64,000 nucleotides of DNA from Otis tarda. Its lineage: Eukaryota; Chordata; Aves; Otidiformes; Otididae. The translations under genes and the position numbers were made by a program. This document shows positions 38,780 through 51,260 of the stretch, piece by piece. Position 1 is the stretch's first letter. Each line of letters opens with the position of its first letter. Below the pieces are notes generated by a model. That model was not told the origin of the DNA and did no database searches. It was given only the letters and a program-made list of their open reading frames with translations. The stretch spans positions 70,424,463 through 70,488,462 of the forward strand of contig CM048554.1 of NCBI GenBank assembly GCA_026413225.1. Direction: 5' to 3'.

Positions 38780-39991
38780 AAACATTCAACTAGTAGTCTT
38801 ATTACCCTGGTTACATACTCAGTTCAAGTGTTAGACAATAAAGAGAAGTCGTGCTATGCAAATCCAAACGACGTGGGAATAGTTTGTCTGTCCTAATTAA
38901 ATCCTGTCACCTAAGAGTGGGTTTGGTGTTTTGTAATGCTAAGCCTATATGCTTTTAATGCCCTGTGTCTTCTATTCAGATGAAGATAATACATTTTCTT
39001 TTTTTCTTCCTCAGATTTTTTGTTTCATATTCAGCATCTTATCGAGTTAATCTTTATGCATACATTAAAAAGTGCAAGGTCTTAATTATGCTGTTTTTAA
39101 TAAGACCAGAAATATGCAACAGAAACTATGAAAACCCATGGGGTCTAATGCGTGCCTAGTTGACATAAATAACTGAGACAATATGCCACCCTAGAACAAA
39201 TGTGTAAATGAATTTCATACAATATTGGGAATAGATGAAGAAGTTTGTTAATCAAGCCTTGTAACAGTCTCTAAAATATAGTCCATGCCCCTTTCTATGG
39301 GATACTGTAGTCAGATTTAAATGACATATGTGAGGACATTGTGCACTCTCAAATGTGAGAAGCAGTGTAGAGTACGGGAAAAGAACAATTCGGCGCTGGG
39401 ACAATGCTCCTGGGTGTATGCACATCACAACCCACTCCTTGGAGGTTTTCATCTTATCCTCAGAAAACTCTGAGTAGTCCCTGTGGGACAACCACATCTT
39501 GGCAGGGAGAAAGGGCAATGTAATTCCTCAATTTCCATTATTAAGATGCTGCAATATTTTTTTTTCTTTTCTATCCCAAAGAGGGCTAAAAGAAGTAGAG
39601 GGTGTAATTAAACATGAAGTAAAGTTGTAAAAAAAGGAAATTTGATACTGAGTCCTCTGTTCTAACCGATGTGAAGATCCAGCCTCACTCTTGAGGTTTT
39701 TTAAAGAAAAAAATTCTGCTGCAGTGCTGGGAAACAAACATACATTTGCTTGTCTTCTAGTTGTGAGAGACAGGCAAGGGGAATGGAGATAAAGAAGCTA
39801 TATTATTTTCTTAATTACTTGTTTTTTAAACATCTTGCTAGTATACTTTTGACTTGTTAGCATGCTTTTGACTATAAGGTTTCCATTGGAATCTGTGGAA
39901 GGTCTCTGGTTACTTCAAATCCAAAATGGTTAATGTTGCAATTACTGGTTCACAGTAAGTTCATTACATAGTGATAGCTGAAATAATTTCT

Positions 39992-40019
39992 CCCCCCACC
40001 CCCCCCCTTTTTTTTTTTT
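39992..40019. repeat. Poly-C / poly-T compound tract
   Basis: Six C, one A and nine C run directly into twelve T. The minus strand therefore carries long G-runs, but as two blocks rather than the four separated G-tracts of a classical quadruplex. Confidence 0.95.
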
Positions 40020-41371
40020 CTTCTTTAGTGATGAGTCACATATGTTTATGTAGCTCCAGGCAAATACAAGCATTTAAATGAAAAACCCAGCCCCAAATCC
40101 TCTTCTCTCCTGGTTAAAATTGCTCAGCCTCAGTAAGTCCAATGGTAGAGTGGAGTTTTTATGACCATTTTAGGCAGGAAATTTTTGCAATAACATACTT
40201 TTATTCTAACTGTATGAAGCAATCTATCTAATGTGAAACTAAATGCAATTATCTACTGTGTCTCTGAAACACTTGAACATGAAACAATTACTTTTGTATG
40301 GAGTAATTTAATTTCAAATGTGAAGAGGAGCAAAATATACTTTCCTGATTTAAATTCCCCATTTTTTTTTCATGATACTCAGTATCCAGAGTCAACCTTC
40401 CTCAGCACAAAAATGTAAATCTTAAATTGAAATTAAATTTATCTGTTTTTTTTTTTTTCTCAAAAGCAGTTACATTTTTTTTACCCCTACTTGTACATTT
40501 CTTTGGGCTCTTACAGTGAAAGCAAGAAACAGACTTGCTGTTTTCAGCTTTAATTTATTAATGGTCAGTTTTTTTCCTATTTATTCCTGTGCCAGCATTG
40601 TTTTTCCTTCTCTACTATTCAGCTGTTCATATTTTATGAGGAAGAGTCTTGTCCCTTTTTAGTCTTTGTTTTACTACATTAAATTAGCCAACTTCTTTTT
40701 CAAACCATAGGTTTACTCTCTCTTTATTTATCCTAAACTACAAATTCCTTCATCACATGTATTGTAAAAATCTTTTCAGAGAAATCCTAGGATTTATAGT
40801 TTATTCAAGCTTATGGTACACTAGGAATAGAGTAATTGTTTTCCTCCTAAATGTTCTTGTATGCCAATGTCTTCTTTGTTGTTGTATGAGAATTTGAGAA
40901 ACTAATGTGAAACAGTGATTCATACAGATGCTCCAAGGTATTCCTAATCTGATTAAATGAGAGGTTATCACATCTCCTATCAGGCTTTGTTGTCCTCCAT
41001 TTACCTGCAATATCTCTCACCCTAGTAGCTGTAGGAATGTTATCTACCATATGTGCTCAAACTTACTGTCTAAATAGTAACAAAAATTCACCAGAGCAGC
41101 TAACTCTCTCCACACTCTTCGGAGAGCTCTAAAGCTGAAAAGTCATGCTCTTCACTGTTGGCTTGAGTGAACCACAGAGATTACAGTGACCCGAGTGTGA
41201 CATATTGCTCAAAATCTTGAGCAATCTGCCAATGCAATCATGCATGGTGGAGAAATGCGCTGTATGACTTGCTACCAATTAAAAAAAAAAATCCCAAATT
41301 TCCAAAAAGGTAACAAATAGATTGCTTATTATCATGATTATGATTATTTTTGTTGTGATGATTTACCAGCC

Positions 41372-41390
41372 TTTTTTTTTTTTTTTTTTT
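41372..41390. repeat. Poly-T tract, 19 T
   Basis: A homopolymer T run flanked by AT-rich unique sequence. Confidence 0.95.
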
Positions 41391-41756
41391 CTGAGTTGCC
41401 TGACATTCTTCTTGATCTAATTCCTGGCTGTGCAGAAATGTTTAGAGGTTAAAAGAACCTGTAACATATTTACCTAAAGGTATATTCGTATTTTATGTGT
41501 GATCATTCAGAAAGATGGTTTCAGAAATCTCAGAAGAAAAAACCCAAACCCTTCTGTAATTAAGCTAAAAGTTTCTATACCTAGTTTGACTGCCTAAATT
41601 ATATTTCTCTCTCTCATGTCTGGGATCCCACGTCATCTTTTGCCTGATGTTAACTATATGAAGATATTTGTTGCTTACACTGAGGATTCTTGAAATAATG
41701 GATTTACAAATAGGAACAAACTATGTTTTGGAAAGGTCTACTTTAAAATAATTTTT

Positions 41757-41777
41757 GTTTTGTTTTGTTTTGTTTTT
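41757..41777. repeat. (GTTTT)n microsatellite
   Basis: About four GTTTT pentamer units. Confidence 0.9.
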
Positions 41778-44700
41778 CTCTAACAGACATAAAAATATTT
41801 TGAGCCTGAATAGAAGAATTAAATAAGTATATAAATGTTTACTTGAATATAAGCTTTTATCATTGCTATTTACAGGTGAATAAGCATAATTAGTCTCATA
41901 CTGTATTTGAGCATTGAGTCTAAATGTTTGTAAACTAAGTAATGTGGACATTTTAGCCGTAAGTACAGAAGACAGGAAAGAAGACTATGTTCTCCAATAT
42001 GTGCAAACGCAATCTTTGTGATGGGAAATAATATAATACAAGTTAACGTTACCTAACAGAATGAGACATACGATGCATATTGTGAAGTGCTGAAGCCAGG
42101 CATATAGTTTACAAGTTTGTGTTGGAGTTTTACAGCTTACAGATGAAAAGAAGACATTTCGGGAAGGAAGAATTTGTTGTTTTGGGAAGAGATCTGTGAC
42201 ATCTATCCTTTATCTTGCAACCATACTAGAGAGAAAGCGTATAATCTTATAATAAAGCCTACAGGAGCTGCTAAAAGTCTGTCTTTGTCAGAAAATTTAT
42301 TTGACAACCAGTAATAAGGAGAGTTAAGTTTATATTTTGTTATTTTACTATGCAAACATGTGCTATATGTAATAAATATATTACCTTTTGTAATTTTAAT
42401 GTGGTTGTTTAAAAGGAGAAATCAAATTGAGGAGAAAGTATTTAATGGGCCTGTTTTTATCAGTGTATTTTATCTAATAGTTTACAATAATTTATATGAC
42501 ATTATGTGTCAGTAATTGGCATGGCATTTTAAAGAAAGTCTTTACATCTGGCATAGACTGCACTGAGTACTGGAGTTTAATGTCAAGAAAGATGCAATAA
42601 AACAGAGAAAACTAAAAAGAGTCTTTCCTTCTTCTAATAAATCCAGACAGCGAGTCCTGTTTTTGTTCCAGTGACATCAGAGCACTGGACTGATACCAAG
42701 TCATTCTGAAAAATGCCTTTAAGAAACATCTCTCCACTCCCTGCAAACACGAGATGGAAGACTACAACTTAGAAGCATACATTTTAGTGCAACAAATCAA
42801 ATAAGTAATTAAACGTTTTCCCACAAACTTGAATCAGAACAGCTTACGTTGTTATTTGATTTGTGGGCATGAATTGAAATTTCCTACAAAACAAGCCACT
42901 CTGTCTGCTTTTACAAGCTAACGAGCAGTGTGTGACTGTTTCTTCTGTTTCTTAAGGGATATAAAAAGTCCTATTTAAAATACTTTGTTTATTTCTTGTC
43001 ACATTTCATTCCATATGTGCTTATGCTGGGCTGTATCATATCAAGTTGACTTCTAACTGAACATACAGTAAGACAATAGCATAATATCTACCAGCTTCTC
43101 CCTTTAGTTATGTGCTTCCCAGTAGATATAAGTATTAATTTAGTTTCATCTATGTTGGAAGGACACCTTTGGGTGCATTTGTTGAGAGAGTTAGGTTATA
43201 CTCACACAGCTTCTGCTGACTTCAACATAAGGGTTGAGACAGGTACCATTACTGATGCTCATGACCACTATCCGCTGGATTTTCACACACAGTTTTCTTC
43301 CTAATCCATTTTAACCAAATGAGTTGGGTAAGCAAAGACTTGTTGCTTAAACTATTTTTTTTTTATTTTCCTGGAACACTTTATAAGGCTTTCAAAAATG
43401 TGGTATGCCTGAAAATGTTGACTTCCCAAAGGCAAACAGGGACACAGCTACCTCGGGAAGGTAGTGTGCTAATGCAGCTGTGGGCTATGGAGGAAGAAGG
43501 TATCTAAGAGATTGTGAATGCCCATTAGGTACACGAGTGCTTCAGAAATCCTATCACATGCCTATTTACGTAAATTAACAGAATGAAATATTCGTGTTCT
43601 GAAGCAAATACTTCCTTCAATGGGAATAGGTTTAGATGATTAAATATTTTTGTGAAGAACCATGAAGGTTCCTTGACAGACAAAATAAACTGGAAAAGTA
43701 TCATTATCCATAATTCTATGCCATTTTCCACAGTCCAGCATATACAGTGATAAGACAGTACAAACACTATTTTTTTTAAAACTGTCTGTAGCCTTAGTTT
43801 TTATAAAAAAAATTTAAATAAAGGAAGATCAAGCCCCTAAACCCTAGGAGACTAGCCAACAGGTGCAAAACTTTCCTTAATCACATTGTTTTCCTGGTTT
43901 TGTTTTTTTTTGTTATTATTCAATTGGCTGTTGCAGTAGAGGATGGGGGGGAGCTTGTCTGTTTTTTTTTTAAGAAATTGTTTGTGTGTAGGCGTGTAAA
44001 TATTTTTATTACCACAGGCCTTGCTCCCCATTCCACAATAAGATATTCCTTGTGCATAACTCCATGGACATGCCTTTGAAATTGCAATGATCTGACAGCA
44101 AATCCTAACATGAATCAACTGTGTTTTAAATACACTTCTACTGAATATGGAAGTTATTGCCAAAGTAAGGGGATTCATATATCACTTGCAGCATACATTC
44201 ACCGTTTCATGCTGGTAGATGGCTTGCCCTCACTTTCCATTCCCTCCCATAAAATGTCTGTGTCAATTTGCAGTTCAAAAGAAACCACACTATTAGGATT
44301 CGTTTCAGCTTGTCTTTATTTTTAGTTTTAGACTAACTAATGCCTTGTAACACACAAAAATGAATTCCAGACATGAATTTTGTACACACATGTTTTTCTT
44401 ATTTTCTGTTCATATTTTCTCTTTCTAGTAATAACCAGTTTTTCGTTTTAGAGGTTCATCTGTTCACAGGAGATTTTAAGTTGTCAAAAATGGTATGATG
44501 CTTAGAAAGTTTGTATACAAAGATGTCTGCTTCCCTGTAGCATCATACTGATCTTGTTGGAATTGTCCTCCAAATTGCCATCACTATTATAGTAAGAATA
44601 TTAAGAATAATGACAACCATATTTCTAATGGTGCATTATTGTAATTTAGAAGGATAATCATCCTGTAATAAATGTGATTCATCAATACAGCTATCATGAA

Positions 44701-45126
44701 GACCAAAAATTATTTTACATGGTCTTATATGATCTTGCTAAATATAGGGTCTGGGTTCTATTTTGTTCCTCCTTTCAAAATGAAATAATTTTGGAAAAAA
44801 AATTTTGAAATTTTTCTCTGTCTCTGGCACACCCATAGTATTATATTTTGTATCAAAGTTTGGGAAATCATAATTAAATTAGCATTTATAAAAAGGTCAT
44901 TCCTTCATAGCTCAAGCCAACCCCAGAACGCTTACTATTTTTCCTAGCCTAAAAAGTTCACTGAATTCTTCCCATTCCAGCTTCTTCCAAACAAGAATGG
45001 AATTAACCAAAAATGTCCAAAGAACTGAAAGTCTCAAGCTGTGAGTAGCTGAATAAAGAATTCTTCAAACAGGACAAGTGAGCTTAAATGTCACTGAAAC
45101 ATATGGTGAAACAGTTTCCGTGATGC

Positions 45127-45188
45127 GCCTGATTCCAAATCCATTAAGGGAAACTGTTCCAGTGACTTCATTGAGTTTGAATCAGGCC
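45127..45188. repeat. Palindromic repeat relic (cctgattc...gaatcagg type)
   Basis: Inverted arms of about 24 nt begin gcctgattccaaatccatta and end gagtttgaatcaggccc, pairing at about 19 of 24 positions. The block gacttcattgagtttgaatc matches the common amniote palindromic wording gacttcaatgggntttggatcagg as I remember it. Old, non-coding. Confidence 0.55.
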
Positions 45189-45341
45189 CTATAAAAGGTG
45201 CTTAAAAATGCTTTTAAAATCAATGCCAACTAATAGGGGCTCCTTTCCAAATGAATGTGATCTGGTTTGTCCAAGAAAGTTAATTTACACTCAATTGGAT
45301 GCCCAGTTTCACACATTCAAGTATTCCTATGAACATTCTGG

Positions 45342-45416
45342 GTTAGATCTTCAGCTGGCATGTATCAGCATAATTCCATTAAGGTCTATATGTCTGTGAC
45401 AATTTACATCTGGACC
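45342..45416. repeat. Palindromic repeat relic (cagctggtgtaaatcagc type)
   Basis: The left side reads gttagatcttcagctggcat followed by gtatcagcataattccatta; the right side reads gtgacaatttacatctggac. These correspond to the two arms of another palindromic repeat seen in reptiles and birds, in which the arms read about cagctggtgtaaatcagcat and gatttacaccagctga. Pairing here is partial. It lies only 150 bp from a second relic of the same style. Confidence 0.5.
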
Positions 45417-48400
45417 ATACTTCTGGAACCCATGTTCTAAATCTTTGGAGATTTTCTCGTCATTTCTCACTGCATTTTTCTTGTTTGTTTTTTCAAGTAT
45501 CGGTTGAAGCAAAACACCATGTTCAGGAAAACAGCCTAAAATGAACTACTTTCTATATGTGAAAAAAGACAATGGAAATTACTTCAGAGGCACTGCATAT
45601 GGAAAAAATTTTCAGGAGAAATCTGGATATCAAATTTTTTCCAGTAAAATTCTTCTTCCATACAAGTGAGATTGTTAACAACTTTGAAGCAGCAGTCTTT
45701 TTTGTGTATACTTTGACAAAAATATCAGTCACTCCCTTCTGATTAGTTTCACTAGGACAGATCTCTGAGAGGATCAGAATCAGTCCATAGTGTGTGAACC
45801 TTACATGAGTATCAGATTGTTGCAATGAGAGATAAAATCCTTGTATTGCAGAACACAACTTTAGTTGCCGCAAGTAGACGTGTTTCTGGTTGTTTGTTTG
45901 TTTTTTTTTTTTAATTTGATACATCATTGATCAAAACCTTGACATACTGTAAAAAACAATAAACATTCCTTTTCTCTTTTTCAGTTTAAAAATATGTCTA
46001 TACAAGAAATCAAAGAAGATTGTAAGTTTTGGAAGCCAGTCCTTAACTTGTTCTAAGAAGAAGTAGTCTCATAAATGCACATCTGCTTCACTGTTTACAA
46101 GTTAGGAAGCAAAGGAGTAGTAAAGAGATCATGAGTTCGAAACCAAACAAAAATTCTTGCTGTCTTAGTTATTTAACATTTAAGAGTTAAAATTGGCTCA
46201 AACAAAAATCATGTTGCCATTGCCTATTATAGTTCCATATAAAAGCATAAAGGAGGGATGAAGACGGTACAGTTATGGGTTTTGTCACGTCTGCTGATGT
46301 CATTAAATGGGATGAGGTTTGGCAGAAAGCCTTTCATGTTCAATAAGTCCCAGATTAAAGCTAATTCAATAGGAAGATGCAAGTTTTACAAAATCAGAAC
46401 TCTTCAGGTATGCATAATAAATTGCCTTCAGCATTAGAAGTTTAAAATACATTTGCTGAAATTTCACTTAGATGCAGGTTCAGAAAGCTTGTGACCAAAT
46501 TGTGTGCATTTGCCTATCACTCAGTCAAAAAGGTGCTTGACTTTCTTTGATAAATGTATATAAATATATTCTCTCTCCTACTGACTCAATACTAAGTATG
46601 TTAAGTGGATCACTTTTTAGTTAATTATTTACAGACTTTTACTTTTCTGTCTGGAAAAAATTATTACAGCAATCTAATTTACATGTATTTTAGCTGCAAA
46701 AAAAAAGTGGTTATGACACTGATAAGAATTTTCATTAAAGCAATTTTCTTAAAAAACTTTGAGAAGTTGTAAGAGCTGGGATGTATTTGTATTCCAGTGA
46801 AATATTTGCAATCCTATGAATTATTTGCAAGTGGGAAATCACATAGAAAATAACTATAAACTGTAAGCTTACAAAATATTTTAAAATAAAAAATACTTTA
46901 ATAAAAAAACCCCACACTTGCTGGGAGTTACAGTGTATGTAGTTGACCTCTGTCACTCTGCACAATGACCATTCTCATCCCTTCAGAAAGCTATTTACTC
47001 CTATACCCAGTGCTCCAAGAAAGATATCTGCTTGTCCCTCCACAGGTGAATAAATGCTGTAGGCTGGACTTACCTGGCATTTCATACCATACTTCATGGC
47101 ATATTAGTTCTCCAACAGGGAAGATGGGAATTATTAGTACAGAAAGTGCAGAGTGCACATACACAAAGAAAAAAAAAAGGGAGAAGTAAATGGGTTTAGA
47201 AAAGGAGGTTTCCTGAATGACTAAATGGCAGACCTAAAGGGACCTTAACTACCCATCAAAACTGGGTAAGGAGATGTCTCGCCTCATACAAAATGACAGG
47301 ATCCTCAGTCAGGACAGACCAGCAAAAAGTTGTCAGTGCAAGCGAGATAAGGCAGCAGTGCAACCTCACATTATTACAGTAGATGATGTTTTCCAAGGAG
47401 GTTCCTAATGTGTTAAACATTTTAAGAAGCCTAAGTAGGCTTAAGACAAGTGGTATAGTTGTGTCAGAGTACTGTGTTTTTCCATTCGGTAGATTTATTT
47501 CTAGATTGCTTTCCAAACACAGAAACTTTTATTAGTACTGTCACTGCCTGTGTCTACAAGGATGTGACCTACACCTCCTAAGCTCACCATTGTCAAGCAG
47601 GGCAAGATTCTGTAATAGTCTCTCTTTCCTCAATTCCCATGTTTGTCAGGAAACCATGATATTTCAATTTATTACTCACTTAGTCTTATAGAGATCAAGA
47701 TTTTTTTTTTGTTAACCTCCTCCAAACACTGCATACTGAATCCGACGATACACTTCAGTGTGTCCTGACTTACACATCTGATCAACTCTTCCATTTTAAA
47801 GGTGCCTCCACAAGTTACTGCTAGCTCAGTCCTTACTATTAAATACACTTTTGAAATAAAACTCTGGCCAGTAGCCACCTCTAATCTGCAGGTGTTTTTT
47901 CCTTTGGAAAAACTTTTCTCTGTTTTACAATTGCTCTCTATATTGTTAAAAATGGTTCTGAGCAGCTAAGCGAGGAGAGAAACTCACAAGACACTGAAGA
48001 GAGAGGAAAGGGCAGAAAAAGATAAGCTCTGGAAATTTTCTGGAAGCAAATCTGAGAATTCACGAAGGTATGTGAAGCAAATGAACAGCTGATGAAAAAT
48101 GTGTAGTGTTTTTTTCTTTGTTTGGTTGTTTTGTTGTTGCTGTGGTTTTTTTTTCCTATATATGATTTCCAGCATGAATCTTGTTCATGCAGAAGGCATC
48201 TGGGAGGTAGATATAGGAAACTGCTCCTGCTCACTGCTCAGCCTTCCAGGGACCTAGACTGTGACTTCTTACAACTCAAATTGGCATAGGCAAGATAATT
48301 TTTGGTGTAGATATACGATGAATAAAGGTGTGTTGGAGAGTTCCTCACTGAGTTGAGATGTCCATACCAATGAAACCATTGTCACTCAGCCCCACGGACC

Positions 48401-50699
48401 TGATTTTCAACCTCCCAGTTCCTCTAAGTACTTGAGAAACTGCACTAACAAATATACCTTCCCATATCCAGCAGTGCAAACACTTGCACCCACACTCGAC
48501 CTGCTATTCAACACCACCGGTACACAAGTGGGAGATCTGGCATTCAAACATTCTCTGCGATAATCCACACACATAATAGCACATGTTTGCGCAGGTGTGG
48601 AGTCAGTCAAATCTGTAGCCATATGCACATGAAGGAACAGTTTTGTACACACATATCTTCAAAGGCCAAGAAAAGACTTGGCATCAAATGCCGTCCTTAC
48701 TACTTCAGCACTAACATAATTTCATTTACTTACATAAACTTAATTGATGGCATAGCCTGGGAATGGAAAGACATAAAACAATTGCAAAATGTTTTAAAAG
48801 GTCTTGTAATGCATGCTGGCTAGGAACAGTAATCTGCATTTTGTATTACAAAGCAGTCTGCCTTTTTTCATCTCCCTATATACTTTGGGACTAAATAAAC
48901 TCATAAGTCCATTATATGTACTTAAAACAGCCCACTTAAAACAGTGAACAAAATCACTCTGAAACTGAGACAAGTCAAGACACTGCTCAACTCTTAGAGA
49001 TTTACCTAGTATGGACTCCTTTATGAACACTGGTTACTGCGTACGTTTTCTTAACTCTACTTAGTAACAAGCAATATTGTTTACATTGGTAACATTTTTG
49101 GTCTACAGATGAACCTTCTTGAAAGGAAATAATGTTTTTCAGCACTGTAAATGAGCTCTGAGTAGAGGTTTGTTTTCAAAGGGAATTGCAGTTTCAGTCA
49201 TGTCCACTTTATTATAAATACCAGCTGCACCAAACTCAAACTCTACATGTAAATAGCCTTGCATTTCTTTAGCAAATGGATATGAGGGTCCAGATGAAAA
49301 TGGAATGCAGATCTTGATATTAATGTCAGAGTTTTCATTTATCTCTTCTTCAAAAAGTTTTCCCTGCATTTACGAAACCAGTCAGCGGGTGTACTCTTGC
49401 CAAACCAAATGGCCTGAAGAGGTCTCAGTTCTATTCTCCCACCGCATGTTCAACTTCAGTGTAGCTCCAGTGATTTTGAGGAGAAACTTTCCAACAGGGA
49501 GGGGAACAACCCCTCTATAAGTGATCATCTCACACACTTAGGTGTGTAGTTGGAAAGAAAGATGTGTATGAATATGTATATGTGCGTGTGTGTGCATTTC
49601 ACATGAACATATGTATACTTCTTTGAGAGGCTGCTAGAAGTTTCCACTATGTATGATAGAATCAATGCCAGTTGGCTCCAAGACAGACCTGGTGCTGGCC
49701 ACATATACATAAAGAAATGCAAAAATTGGAGGGATTGGGAAAGAAAAGAGGACAGGGGTATTGGCAAGCTGTTTGTTGCTTCCTAGGTACTGTACAGCTT
49801 GTAATTAGTAAGAAAGACAAGGATGAGAAACCTAGATGTCAGGAAGAGACAAGTCTATATGACTGTGCTGATTATAGACAAAAAAAAAATTAATGAACAT
49901 ACTTTTTTTTTACTACAGGGGACTTTCATTACTAGATACAGGCTAAGGAAAAAAATCCTACTTCTTTGCTCCATAGTCAAGGAGCGATAACAAGAAGATA
50001 CTGCCTTAGAGTTAATTTTAAGCAAGTAGCAAGGCCTTTGTTGAAAAGAAAATAATGAGAAATATCTTCAGATACAAAGATTAATGCATTTAAATTAAAT
50101 TAATAGATAAACAAAAGTAAGTCTACGATAAAGAACATTTTTATTACTTCAAAGGGTCCATTTTGAGAAGTTAAAGGAATAATTAGTTAAGAGGCAGGAG
50201 AATTTAGGGACAAACACAGAGAACAAATTCAATAGGGATTCCTTTAAAAAAAGAGATAGATGTGGACACACAACAAAATCAGTAAGTTCCTTCGAAATAG
50301 AGAAAAATCTTTTCAGAGAAGGCTCCACGTCCTCATGATCAAATTAAGAAAATGACATGATCATTTGAGAAAAAGAGAAGACTTGGCACAGAGGAGATGC
50401 AACAACAAAAAGAATTAGTTGTAACACAGAACTTGAAAATAAATTAAAAAAAAATCTTTGTCCATAAACAAAAAGAACAAAATAAGCACAAGTGAGTTTA
50501 TGCATACAAAGACGCTGATGCTGAGATCAAGGCTAATATACAGCTGGCCTCTGTGATACTTTGCCTTCAGTTTCAAAAAAAGAGCAAATGTAATTGATGC
50601 AAATGTTCCCTTCAAATAAATAAGCAAAACTATATTAAAAACATCTCTTTTGTACCATCTACTCAAAGACCAGACAAGCCATTTTCTCAACACACAGGG
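45417..50699. other. Unique AT-rich non-coding DNA
   Basis: No supported gene. It contains the (GTTT)n/poly-T tract at 45.89 kb, a 37-nt segment at 45985-46021 with good splice signals on both sides, and a degenerate TG-rich stretch at about 49557-49600. The part after about 50.1 kb may include more of the ancient CR1, but I cannot demonstrate it. Confidence 0.5.
45890..45912. repeat. (GTTT)n plus poly-T tract
   Basis: Two to three GTTT units end in a 13-T run. Confidence 0.9.
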
Positions 50700-51260
50700 A
50701 GACTGTGACTATCCAGGTCATCTTTCCATGTAACAAATCAGATTACCAAGACTTATTTCAAATGATCTGAAATCTTTCGGCAAGTTCTGTGAATGAGAAC
50801 TGAATTTCAATGCAGGTAGCACTCCAGAGGACTGAAGAAAGCACGTTTAGGTCTTCTAGGTAAAAAGAAAGAATAAAGTTGTGAGAATTACAGCGCAGTC
50901 AGCCTAATAATAGTAACTAACAAGACACTGAAACATGTGATTAAACAACCAATTTGTAAATGTTTAAAGATGAGGGGGAATGGCAGACTTAAATTTGTCA
51001 AGAGCATATCATGTGAGACTAGTTTAATTTTCTTCTTTGAAAGGGAGTGAACCATCAGATGAAGAAGTTAGAGACATGAGATACCTTGACTTTAGTAAGG
51101 CTTTTGATACTCCCTTTTCATACCCCATGAGGAAATTTGCAACATATGACCTATAGTAAATTATTACAAGATAAGTGTAAAGCTGATCTAAGAAAGTACT
51201 TAAAGATAATAATAAGTTATTCAAGGCAAACTAGGAAGATATCGGGAAAGAGAGTGAACA
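50700..51260 (+). mobile_element. Ancient, highly diverged CR1-type LINE fragment (RT core)
   Basis: This plus-strand stretch is degraded but still reads as the central reverse-transcriptase region of a CR1-clade LINE. Landmarks in order: gaggactgaagaaagcacg (50829-50847), a segment near 50886 reading roughly ENYSAVSLI (family motif NYRPVSLT), cagacttaaatttgtcaaga near 50984, and tatcttgactttagt-like sequence at about 51081-51110 translating as YLDFSKAFDT, the motif just before the conserved family sequence VPHNIL. Reading-frame shifts separate these blocks. It aligns better with the older CR1/L3-like copies known from turtles and crocodilians than with the young avian CR1 copies elsewhere in this window. 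No 3' octamer end is visible. Both boundaries are approximate. Confidence 0.75.

Larger units (their letters stand above)
31546..45126. other. Unique AT-rich non-coding DNA
   Basis: This is the longest featureless part of the window. I see no gene and no recognisable interspersed repeat, only short homopolymer and (GTTTT)n tracts. The block at about 37.62-38.10 kb has mixed composition, with TAATTA, ATGCAAAT-like and TATTTATTGG motifs, and is a plausible but unproven conserved non-coding element. Confidence 0.5.

Noticed and set aside
49557..49600. TG-rich stretch as a microsatellite
   Set aside because: Only short interrupted TG and TATG runs are present. Too degenerate to call a tandem repeat.
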